A stretch of 8,031 nt of DNA from an uncultured Duganella sp. GTDB taxonomy: Bacteria > Pseudomonadota > Gammaproteobacteria > Burkholderiales > Burkholderiaceae. This document shows, piece by piece, positions 1-6,790 of the stretch. The stretch's first letter is position 1, and each line of letters starts with the position of its first letter. A program made the translations under genes and the position numbers. The notes under the pieces were generated by a model. The model was not told the origin of the DNA and searched no databases. It saw only the letters and a list, made by a program, of their open reading frames with translations. The stretch covers positions 1 through 8,031 of the forward strand of contig CAMLSG010000238.1 of NCBI GenBank assembly GCA_946482635.1, in the 5' to 3' direction.

Positions 1-10
1 TTGATTTTAT

Positions 11-87
11 TGGCCTGCCCTGCAGGAATCGAACCTGCGACCCTCGGCTTAGAAGGCCGATGCTCTATCCAACTGAGCTAAGGGCAG
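11..87 (-). tRNA. tRNA-Arg (anticodon UCU)
   Basis: On the minus strand the sequence folds as a complete cloverleaf. The acceptor stem CTGCCCT pairs with AGGGCAG, the D-arm is GCTC/GAGC, and the anticodon stem TCGGC/GCCGA encloses the loop CTTCTAA with anticodon TCT. The T-arm is GCAGG-TTCGATT-CCTGC. The discriminator base is G and CCA is encoded (11-13). The anticodon reads the AGA/AGG arginine codons, which are rare in a GC-rich genome. It lies downstream of tRNA-Pro but is separated from it by a terminator hairpin, so it probably has its own promoter. Confidence 0.97.
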
Positions 88-100
88 AGTCGCGGGCGAT

Positions 101-129
101 GCAATAAAAAGCCATGCCGCAAATGAAAA
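101..129 (-). promoter_or_regulatory. Possible promoter of tRNA-Arg
   Basis: Read on the minus strand, TTTTCA (124-129, 4/6 to the -35 consensus) and TATTGC (101-106, 3/6 to the -10) are 17 nt apart. The -10 is followed by a GC-rich stretch (ATCGCCCGCG) before the tRNA 5' end at 87. GC-rich discriminators are typical of stringently controlled stable-RNA promoters. The hexamers are weak and the -35 overlaps the T-tract of the upstream terminator, so this is a candidate only. Read-through from tRNA-Pro is the alternative. Confidence 0.3.
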
Positions 130-153
130 GCGGGTTGTCCGAAGACAACCCGC
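121..153 (-). terminator. Intrinsic terminator of tRNA-Pro, C(UUCG)G loop
   Basis: On the minus strand GCGGGTTGTC pairs perfectly with GACAACCCGC (130-139 with 144-153) across a TTCG tetraloop closed by C-G, the ultrastable C(UUCG)G cap. It is followed by TTTTCATTT. It begins 12 nt after the encoded CCA of tRNA-Pro. The orientation is clear because the T-rich tail is only on the minus-strand side. The tail is short and interrupted, so some read-through into tRNA-Arg is possible. Confidence 0.8.
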
Positions 154-165
154 TCTAGAATTTCC

Positions 166-242
166 TGGTCGGAGTACAAGGATTCGAACCTTGGACCCCC
201 TGCTCCCAAAGCAGGTGCGCTACCGGGCTGCGCTACACTCCG
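166..242 (-). tRNA. tRNA-Pro (anticodon UGG)
   Basis: The minus strand gives a full cloverleaf. The acceptor CGGAGTG pairs with TACTCCG with one G-U pair. The anticodon stem CCTGC/GCAGG encloses TTTGGGA with anticodon TGG. The T-arm is CAAGG-TTCGAAT-CCTTG, the discriminator is A, and CCA is encoded (166-168). UGG can read all proline codons through wobble modification. It sits just after glmM with its own promoter-like hexamers directly upstream and a UUCG-capped terminator downstream. Confidence 0.97.
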
Positions 243-250
243 ATGAACGA

Positions 251-280
251 ATAATACCCCGGCGAGGCATCATCCGTCAA
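251..280 (-). promoter_or_regulatory. Probable sigma-70 promoter of tRNA-Pro
   Basis: On the minus strand TTGACG (275-280, 5/6) and TATTAT (251-256, 5/6) are separated by 18 nt. Only 8 nt (243-250) lie between the -10 box and the mature tRNA 5' end at 242. The promoter occupies the gap after the glmM stop, and no convincing terminator separates glmM from the tRNA, so read-through from glmM may add to expression. Confidence 0.65.
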
Positions 281-296
281 TGTCGCGACGGCAACT

Positions 297-1649
297 TTAT
301 GCCGCCAGCGCCGTTTCAACTTTATCGGCAATACGGCGTGCCATGCTCTGGGCCTTGTCGGCATCGCGCGCCTCCACCATCACGCGGATCAGCGGTTCGG
401 TACCGGAGGCGCGGATCAGCACGCGGCCAGTGTCGCCCAGCTCGGCTTCCACCTTTTCTTTTTCCGCGACCATGGCAGCGTTCTTCTGCCAATCGAAACC
501 AGCAGGCACGCGCACATTGATCAGGGTTTGCGGGAACAGCGTGACTTCGCCGGCGATCTCAGCCAGGCGCTTGCCGTTGCGCTTGAGTGCGGACAGCACT
601 TGCAGCGCGGAGATGATGCCGTCGCCGGTGCTGTGCTTGTCCAGCGCCAGCAGGTGGCCACTGCCCTCGCCGCCCAGGATCCAGCCCTTTTCCTGCATCA
701 CCTCGAGCACGTAACGGTCGCCGACCTTGGCGCGCGCGAAGCCGATGCCCTTCTGTTTCAGCGCGACTTCCACGGCCATATTGGTCATCAGGGTGCCGAC
801 GGCGCCAGCCACGCCGCCATTGGCCACGCGGTCCATCACCATCACGTACAGCAGCTCGTCGCCGTTGTACAGGCGGCCGGTGGCGTCGCACATGATCAGG
901 CGGTCTGCGTCGCCGTCCAGCGCGATGCCGAGGTCAGCCTTGTGCTCAAGCACGGCTGCGGCCATGGCCTTCGGTGCGGTCGCGCCGACGCCGTCATTGA
1001 TGTTCAGGCCATCCGGCTTGTTGCCAATGGCAACCACTTCCGCGCCCAGTTCATGGAACACGTGCGGGGCGATATTGTAAGCGGCGCCGTGGGCGCAATC
1101 GACCACGACTTTCAGGCCGCGCAGGTCCAGTTCGTACGGGAAGGTGCTCTTGCAGAATTCGATGTAGCGGCCCTGGGCGTCATCCAGGCGGCGGGCACGG
1201 CCCAGTTTTTCCGGCGACACGCATTCCATCGGCTGGTCCAGCATCGCTTCGATGTCGAGCTCAACCGCGTCAGGCAGCTTGGTGCCCTGGTCGGAGAAGA
1301 ACTTGATCCCATTATCCTGGAACGGGTTGTGCGAAGCCGAGATCACCACGCCAGCTTGCAGGCGCAGGGCGCGGGTCAGGTAGGCAATGGCCGGGGTCGG
1401 CATCGGGCCGGCCAGCTTGACGTCAACGCCGGCGGCGGAGAAGCCGGCTTCCAGCGCTGCTTCCAGCATATAGCCGGAAATACGAGTGTCCTTGCCGATC
1501 AGGACGGTCGGACGTGCGGTGCCTGTCGCAGCGGTCTTGGCCAGCACCTTGCCCGCGGCATAGCCGAGACGCATGACGAAGTCAGGGGTGATCGGGGCCT
1601 GGCCCACCAGGCCACGTACGCCATCGGTACCGAAATATTTGCGTGCCAT
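297..1649 (-). CDS. glmM: Phosphoglucosamine mutase GlmM
   Basis: Cytoplasmic enzyme of the alpha-D-phosphohexomutase family. It converts glucosamine-6-phosphate to glucosamine-1-phosphate, the step before GlmU on the way to UDP-GlcNAc for peptidoglycan and LPS. The 450 residues match the family's usual length. Visible are the N-terminal [10 protein letters not shown], the catalytic phosphoserine loop ISASHNP (Ser106, equivalent to E. coli Ser102), the metal-binding loop DGDADR (245-250), the sugar-specificity loop GGEGSGH (326-332) and the C-terminal phosphate-binding loop [10 protein letters not shown] (413-422). The start at 1649 gives the conserved [10 protein letters not shown] beginning and has AAGGAAGAGA upstream. 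An in-frame ATG 13 codons further up (1688) would overlap folP and adds non-conserved residues, so I rejected it. folP ends 20 nt upstream, so the two are probably cotranscribed. All key residues are intact. Confidence 0.97.
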   Translation of the reverse strand: MARKYFGTDGVRGLVGQAPITPDFVMRLGYAAGKVLAKTAATGTARPTVLIGKDTRISGYMLEAALEAGFSAAGVDVKLAGPMPTPAIAYLTRALRLQAGVVISASHNPFQDNGIKFFSDQGTKLPDAVELDIEAMLDQPMECVSPEKLGRARRLDDAQGRYIEFCKSTFPYELDLRGLKVVVDCAHGAAYNIAPHVFHELGAEVVAIGNKPDGLNINDGVGATAPKAMAAAVLEHKADLGIALDGDADRLIMCDATGRLYNGDELLYVMVMDRVANGGVAGAVGTLMTNMAVEVALKQKGIGFARAKVGDRYVLEVMQEKGWILGGEGSGHLLALDKHSTGDGIISALQVLSALKRNGKRLAEIAGEVTLFPQTLINVRVPAGFDWQKNAAMVAEKEKVEAELGDTGRVLIRASGTEPLIRVMVEARDADKAQSMARRIADKVETALAA

Positions 1650-1669
1650 ATTGTGTTCTCTTCCTTTTC

Positions 1670-2494
1670 TTAATGCGCCGCCTGCCACACTTTCAGTGCG
1701 TCGACGGTCTCTGCTACATCATGCACCCTGACGATCTGGGCACCATGCGCGACTGCTGCCAGCGCGCCGCCGATACTGCCGGCCAGGCGCTGCTCGACTG
1801 GCCGGCCGGTAATGGCGCCGATCATCGATTTGCGCGACAGGCCTGCCAGGAGCGGCACGCCCAGCTCGGCAACCATCTGCTTGCCGGCCTTCAGTAGCGC
1901 GTAATTATGTTCTACCGTTTTGCCAAAACCAAAGCCTGGGTCGATCCACAGGCGTTCCTTGTCGATCCCTGCCGCCGTCAGGACGGCAATACGCTCAGCC
2001 AGGAAATCGGTGACTTCGCGCACAACGTCATTGTACTCGGGCTTGGTTTGCATTGTTGCCGGATTGTTAAGCATGTGCATTACGCACAACGCACAATCGC
2101 TATCTTTGACGGCCTCGATTGCGCCGGGCGCGCGGAAACCGTTTATATCGTTGATCATGTCGACCCCGGCCAGTACTGCTTCACGCATGACTTCCGGTTT
2201 ATAGGTATCGACGCTGATCGCCTTGCCGCAATCGCGCATGGCAAAAATCAGGGGCATGACGCGGCGCAGCTCTTCGTCCAGGGTGACAGCCGGGGCGCCG
2301 GGGCGGCTGCTTTCGCCACCGATGTCGATGATGTCAACGCCATCGCGGATCATCTGCTCGGCATGGGTGATCGCATAGTCGAGTGAGGCAAACTGGCCGC
2401 CATCGCTGAAGGAGTCAGGCGTGGCGTTGAGGATACCCATCACCAACGGGCGGCTGGTCGGGAAATTGAATCGGCCAAACTTGTGTTGAGGCAT
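1670..2494 (-). CDS. folP: Dihydropteroate synthase FolP
   Basis: Cytoplasmic folate-pathway enzyme. It condenses p-aminobenzoate with 6-hydroxymethyl-dihydropterin pyrophosphate to dihydropteroate and is the sulfonamide target. At 274 residues it is of normal length. TIM-barrel signatures appear in order: [15 protein letters not shown] (19-33), [11 protein letters not shown] (57-67), DINGF (116-120), IDPGFGFGK (184-192), SRKSMIG (220-226) and RVHDVAET (256-263). The Pro of the ESSRPG loop (Pro65) and Phe29 are the ordinary sensitive-type residues; the usual ESTRPG is ESSRPG here. The ATG at 2494 is the only start that keeps the N-terminal strand before MGILN. Oddly, no Shine-Dalgarno precedes it: only CCGCTACT separates it from a 22-bp palindrome. 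It lies between ftsH and glmM, the same order as in E. coli. Confidence 0.97.
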   Translation of the reverse strand: MPQHKFGRFNFPTSRPLVMGILNATPDSFSDGGQFASLDYAITHAEQMIRDGVDIIDIGGESSRPGAPAVTLDEELRRVMPLIFAMRDCGKAISVDTYKPEVMREAVLAGVDMINDINGFRAPGAIEAVKDSDCALCVMHMLNNPATMQTKPEYNDVVREVTDFLAERIAVLTAAGIDKERLWIDPGFGFGKTVEHNYALLKAGKQMVAELGVPLLAGLSRKSMIGAITGRPVEQRLAGSIGGALAAVAHGAQIVRVHDVAETVDALKVWQAAH

Positions 2495-2502
2495 AGTAGC
2501 GG

Positions 2503-2546
2503 AAAAAGGGGACGTAACACATTTAAATGTGTTACGTCCCCTTTTT
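2503..2546. repeat. Perfect 44-nt palindrome (terminator-like repeat, copy 1)
   Basis: The two 22-nt halves are exact reverse complements with no spacer. Each arm, read inward, is AAAAAGGGGACGTA then ACACATTT. A-tracts on the outside make T-tracts downstream on either strand, so it could act as an intrinsic terminator both ways; in RNA the innermost few pairs would open into a loop. It follows the ftsH stop by 9 nt and precedes the folP ATG by 8 nt. The outer 14 bp are identical to the palindrome at 5749-5800, so both are probably copies of one dispersed family. If it terminates here it would attenuate folP-glmM within the operon. Confidence 0.85.
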
Positions 2547-2555
2547 TAAAGGCGA

Positions 2556-4442
<1,887 letters not shown>

Positions 4443-4447
4443 GAAAA

Positions 4448-4453
4448 CTCCTT
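4448..4453 (-). promoter_or_regulatory. Shine-Dalgarno of ftsH that fixes the GTG start
   Basis: AAGGAG on the minus strand lies 5 nt before GTG (4440-4442). The next ATG in frame (4433) would be 14 nt away and the upstream ATG (4469) lies on its 5' side, so the site selects the GTG. It is the strongest ribosome-binding site in the window. Confidence 0.8.
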
Positions 4454-4456
4454 GGA

Positions 4457-4553
4457 TGCGCAAGCGCACCAGTTACCTGTAGCAGAAATTCGATTTTACT
4501 CGTTAAACCCGGGCCGTGCTACAAACCGGCCCTATGGTGCACACTCCTGCGCA
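4457..4553 (-). promoter_or_regulatory. Structured 5' leader of ftsH
   Basis: The 154-nt gap between rlmE and ftsH contains nested complementary segments on the minus strand. GTGCACC (4536-4542) can pair with GGTGCGC (4464-4470), seven pairs with one G-U. TGCGCA (4548-4553) can pair with TGCGCA (4457-4462). Inside is a GC hairpin, GGGCCG with CGGCCC (4527-4532 and 4511-4516), with a 10-nt loop. The outer helix ends 3 nt before the AAGGAG site. This is a fold read by eye, without an energy calculation. Confidence 0.4.
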
Positions 4554-4555
4554 GA

Positions 4556-4582
4556 ATATGTGGGTTTATCCAGCTAAATCAA
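4556..4582 (-). promoter_or_regulatory. Candidate heat-shock (sigma-32) promoter of ftsH
   Basis: On the minus strand CTTGATT precedes CCACATAT. TTGATT (4577-4582) is 4/6 to TTGAAA, CCACATAT (4556-4563) is 7/8 to CCCCATNT, and the spacer is 13 nt. E. coli ftsH is known to be sigma-32 dependent, which makes the match sensible. A sigma-70 reading also exists: TTGATT with TATTCT (4554-4559) at 18 nt. The start of transcription would be near 4548, giving a leader of about 105 nt. No terminator follows rlmE, so read-through from rlmE is also likely. Confidence 0.5.
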
Positions 4583-4596
4583 GGGCAAAAATGGCA

Positions 4597-5244
4597 TTAT
4601 TCCACTGGATTTTTGAGTCCGCGGCCCAATAAGAAGATTTCGGACGATTTATCGCGGCTGGCTTTCGGCTTTTTCTGCACCACGGTCTTGAATTCGCGCC
4701 GGAATTTCTCGACGATCTGGCTGAAACCCAGGTCCTTGAAACATTTCACCAATAAAGCGCCACCCGGTTTCATATGGTGCTGGCTGAAATCGATGGCGAT
4801 ATCGATAAGGTCTTCCATACGGGCAGCATCAGCCACCGCAATACCGGATAAATTGGGCGCCATATCGGATAGCACAAGGTCCGCCTTGCGGCCTTGCAGC
4901 ACCTCGGCCAGCTGGTCAAGGATCGCCTGTTCTCGGAAGTCGCCCTGGATGAAGTGCATGTCGGCGATCGGCTCCATGGGCAAGATGTCCAGGCCGATCA
5001 TGGTGCCGTTGATGCCGCCGCCCTCCTTGCCCGCCAGCTTGCGGCGGGTGTACTGGCCCCAGGAGCCGGGCGTGCAGCCCAGGTCCACGATCACCTGGCC
5101 GGGCTTGATCAGCTTGGCATCTTCGTCGATCTCTTTCAGCTTATAGGCTGCCCGGGCACGGTAGCCATCCTTCTGGGCGGCCTTCACGTACGGATCGTTA
5201 ATATGGTCGTGCAACCAGTTTTTGTTTATTTTGTTCTTAGCCAT
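4597..5244 (-). CDS. rlmE: 23S rRNA (uridine-2552 2'-O)-methyltransferase RlmE
   Basis: Also called FtsJ or RrmJ. It methylates the 2'-OH of U2552 in the A-loop of 23S rRNA, using S-adenosylmethionine, on the maturing 50S subunit. At 215 residues it has the family length. The Rossmann SAM loop is DLGCTPGSW (54-62). The K-D-K-E catalytic set is visible: Lys35 (AAYKL), Asp127 (SDMAP), Lys167 (LVKCF) and Glu202 (SSEIFLLG). The N-terminus is Lys-rich. The ATG at 5244 gives a normal N-terminus, but the only Shine-Dalgarno-like sequence (AAAGG, 5260-5264) is 15 nt away. It is divergent from yhbY across 44 nt and upstream of ftsH, the same arrangement as in E. coli, linking ribosome maturation and heat-shock protease expression. 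Confidence 0.97.
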   Translation of the reverse strand: MAKNKINKNWLHDHINDPYVKAAQKDGYRARAAYKLKEIDEDAKLIKPGQVIVDLGCTPGSWGQYTRRKLAGKEGGGINGTMIGLDILPMEPIADMHFIQGDFREQAILDQLAEVLQGRKADLVLSDMAPNLSGIAVADAARMEDLIDIAIDFSQHHMKPGGALLVKCFKDLGFSQIVEKFRREFKTVVQKKPKASRDKSSEIFLLGRGLKNPVE

Positions 5245-5249
5245 TAGCG

Positions 5250-5256
5250 TAGAATA
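5250..5256. promoter_or_regulatory. Overlapping divergent -10 boxes of yhbY and rlmE
   Basis: The seven bases TAGAATA read TAGAAT on the plus strand (5/6 to TATAAT; toward yhbY) and TATTCT on the minus strand (4/6; toward rlmE). For the minus strand TTGGAT (5276-5281) lies 19 nt upstream of the box, only 3/6. For the plus strand no clear -35 is visible at the right distance; TTATTT (5226-5231) is the nearest. The gap is only 44 nt, so at least one promoter must lie here or in a coding region. Confidence 0.4.
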
Positions 5257-5288
5257 CTGCCTTTAAGAGAACCTATCCAAAAATAACT

Positions 5289-5750
5289 ATGCTGAACCTT
5301 ACCCCTGCCGAACGCAGTGTCCTGCGCGCCGAAGCCCATGGCCTGAAGCCAATCGTCCTCGTTGGCGAATCCGGCCTGACCCCTTCCGTGATGAAGGAGA
5401 TCGAGCTGGGCCTGGATTCCCACGGCTTGATCAAGGTGCGCGTTTTCGGCGATGACCGCGAAGCCCGCATCGAAATGTACGAAACCATCTGCGAGAAGAC
5501 CGGCGCCGCGCCGGTGCAGCACATCGGCAAGCTGCTGGTGCTGTACCGCCCTCGCGTGGAAGCCGAGAAAGCCGCCACCGGCAAGGCCGGCAAAGGCATG
5601 CGCATGGTAACGATCGTCAAGCCAAGCGCCTCCGGCACCAAGAAGCCATCCGTGAGCAAAGTCCTGCTGAAGGGGAACGAACGCGTTACCGCCGGCGGCA
5701 CCATCAAGCGCGTCAAGAAGAAGACCGGCACCAAGAAAACCGTGGGCTAA
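5289..5750 (+). CDS. yhbY: YhbY family pre-50S RNA-binding protein (CRM domain)
   Basis: Small CRM/KH-like RNA-binding protein that associates with pre-50S ribosomal particles. It is related to plant chloroplast CRM splicing factors. Residues 1-90 form the CRM fold: N-terminal helix LTPAERSVLRAEAHGLKP, the GxxG loop in LVGESGLT (24-31), LIKVRVFGDDRE, and the terminal strand IGKLLVLYRP (79-88). E. coli YhbY is 97 residues; this one is 153, with an extra basic tail of about 60 residues that is rich in Lys, Gly and Thr and ends KKKTGTKKTVG. It is the only plus-strand gene in the window. No good Shine-Dalgarno precedes the ATG; AAGAGA is 18 nt away. Its TAA is immediately followed by the palindrome shared with the convergent DUF4149 gene. 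Confidence 0.93.
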   Translation: MLNLTPAERSVLRAEAHGLKPIVLVGESGLTPSVMKEIELGLDSHGLIKVRVFGDDREARIEMYETICEKTGAAPVQHIGKLLVLYRPRVEAEKAATGKAGKGMRMVTIVKPSASGTKKPSVSKVLLKGNERVTAGGTIKRVKKKTGTKKTVG

Positions 5751-5800
5751 AAAAGGGGACGTACCCCTTTAATGAAAAAAAGGGGTACGTCCCCTTTTTT
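5749..5800. terminator. Bidirectional terminator palindrome (repeat copy 2) between convergent genes
   Basis: The arms 5749-5770 and 5779-5800 are perfect 22-bp reverse complements around an 8-nt loop (AATGAAAA). The plus-strand side ends in T8 (5795-5802), and the minus strand also reads out into a T-run. The element fills the whole gap between yhbY and the DUF4149 gene. The last two bases of the yhbY TAA are its first two bases, and the DUF4149 TAA abuts the other end. The outer 14 bp (AAAAAGGGGACGTA) equal those of the palindrome at 2503-2546; the inner eight pairs differ. Bidirectional termination is well supported by position and structure. Confidence 0.9.
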
Positions 5801-6217
5801 TTATGCCTGCCGCCAGAGCAGCCAGCCCGCCAGCAGGCTTTGTACCAGGTAAATGGTGCTCGAAATCCCATGCAGCTTGCCGAAGCTGCCGTCGCCGGAA
5901 GCCTTGGCCGCCGCCATCATCGGCTGCAGGCCAAAGTGGGACACCACCGTACACATCACCATCGCTACCACAATCAGCAGTACCGAGCGGCGACGCTTTG
6001 GCGTCCAGTCGCGGGTGCCGAAGAACAGCAGCACGCCCATGGCGGCGCCGCAGCCCAGCGACAGCATGGCCTCGGCGTGGAACATCAGCCCGGCAATCGA
6101 GCCGGCCAGCACGCGGTCCAGCGATGCGAACAGGGTCGGCGCTACCAGGTAGCCGACCGCCCACAGGCTGCCGGCCCACAGGGCGGCTACCAGCAGGCGC
6201 ACTTTCTCCAGCAGCAT
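5801..6217 (-). CDS. DUF4149 family membrane protein
   Basis: A 138-residue protein with four hydrophobic segments (about 6-27, 42-66, 78-97 and 118-135), so an integral inner-membrane protein with both ends probably cytoplasmic. A basic loop TPKRRR (72-77) lies between segments 2 and 3. Features typical of DUF4149 are visible: the LWAGSLWAVGYLVAPTLF opening and the FGKLHGISS motif before the last segment. No enzymatic residues are evident and its role is unknown to me. Its ATG shares one base with the greA stop (TGATG), so translation is probably coupled to greA; no Shine-Dalgarno is seen. Its TAA abuts the palindrome shared with yhbY. A DUF4149 gene beside greA is, from memory, common in Burkholderiales. 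Confidence 0.85.
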   Translation of the reverse strand: MLLEKVRLLVAALWAGSLWAVGYLVAPTLFASLDRVLAGSIAGLMFHAEAMLSLGCGAAMGVLLFFGTRDWTPKRRRSVLLIVVAMVMCTVVSHFGLQPMMAAAKASGDGSFGKLHGISSTIYLVQSLLAGWLLWRQA

Positions 6218-6693
6218 CAGACGTAGCGTACGTCGATGATTTCGTATTCGCGCGGGCCGGACGGGGCTTGCACTTCCACCACGTCGCCGGCGTATTTGCC
6301 GATCAGGGCACGGGCGATCGGCGAGGTTACCGATACTTTGCTCATCTTCAGGTCGGCTTCATCCGTGCCGACGATCTGGTAGCTCACCTTCTGGCCCGAC
6401 TCCAGGTCTTCCAGGTCCACGGTGGAGGCAAACACCACGCGGCCTTCCGCATCCAGGGTGGATGGGTCAATGATCTGGGCCGAGCTCAGCTTGCCTTCCA
6501 GCTCCGCGATACGGCCTTCGACGAAAGCCTGGCGCTCCTTGGCGGCATCGTATTCGGCGTTTTCGGACAGGTCGCCGTGCGAACGCGCTTCGGCGATGGC
6601 ATCGATGACAATGCGGCGCTCCTTGGTCTTGAGCTGGTGCAGCTCTTCTTTCAGGAGTTCAGCGCCGAATTTGGTGAGTGGAACGGAATTCAT
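6217..6693 (-). CDS. greA: Transcription elongation factor GreA
   Basis: Binds RNA polymerase through its secondary channel and stimulates cleavage of backtracked nascent RNA, rescuing arrested complexes. At 158 residues it has the E. coli length. An N-terminal coiled coil (about 8-75) carries the acidic tip [17 protein letters not shown] with Asp41 and Glu44, the residues that hold the catalytic Mg2+. A C-terminal FKBP-like globular domain (about 80-158) includes [18 protein letters not shown]. The start ATG 6693 gives the conserved MNSVPLT beginning, with AAGAGA 5 nt upstream as a weak Shine-Dalgarno. It follows carB but is separated from it by a strong terminator, so its own promoter or read-through must supply transcription; I could not identify a good promoter between the terminator and the gene. 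Confidence 0.97.
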   Translation of the reverse strand: MNSVPLTKFGAELLKEELHQLKTKERRIVIDAIAEARSHGDLSENAEYDAAKERQAFVEGRIAELEGKLSSAQIIDPSTLDAEGRVVFASTVDLEDLESGQKVSYQIVGTDEADLKMSKVSVTSPIARALIGKYAGDVVEVQAPSGPREYEIIDVRYV

Positions 6694-6715
6694 ATCTGTC
6701 TCTTGTTAAATTGCT

Positions 6716-6758
6716 AAAAAACACAGAGCCCGCGCCATGCTTCAGCGCGGGCTCTGTG
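6716..6758 (-). terminator. Intrinsic terminator after carB, in the greA leader
   Basis: On the minus strand a perfect 14-bp stem CACAGAGCCCGCGC / GCGCGGGCTCTGTG (6745-6758 with 6722-6735) has a 9-nt loop and is followed by six T (6716-6721). It starts 32 nt after the carB stop and ends 22 nt before the greA ATG. It shares no sequence with the GGGGACGTA palindromes. It should end most carB transcripts and would also attenuate anything read into greA. Confidence 0.92.
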
Positions 6759-6790
6759 GTTATATTGTCAAGCGTACTACTTACTTCGGC

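Noticed and set aside
274..291. Small inverted repeat CCGTC/GACGG after glmM as a terminator
   Set aside because: The stem is only 5 bp with no T-tract, and the bases coincide with the -35 region of the tRNA-Pro promoter.
528..1673. Open frame of 381 codons on the plus strand opposite glmM
   Set aside because: Same explanation: it is a stop-poor antisense frame of a conserved gene with no recognisable motif.
1650..1688. Upstream ATG extending GlmM by 13 residues
   Set aside because: It would overlap the end of folP and put the AAGGAAGAGA site inside the gene. The family begins at M(A/S)xKYFGTDG.
2503..2546. Palindrome as a CRISPR repeat, attachment site or operator
   Set aside because: There is no array or spacing pattern and no integrase gene. 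The A/T-flanked GC stem, gene-end position and second copy at a convergent junction fit a terminator-like repeat better.
4443..4469. Upstream ATG extending FtsH by 9 residues
   Set aside because: The strong AAGGAG would lie within the coding region, whereas it is ideally spaced for the GTG at 4442.
6759..6771. TTGACA next to TATAAC upstream of the greA leader as a promoter
   Set aside because: The two boxes are only 1 nt apart, so they cannot act as a -35/-10 pair. No -10 is found 16-18 nt after TTGACA because that is the GC hairpin.
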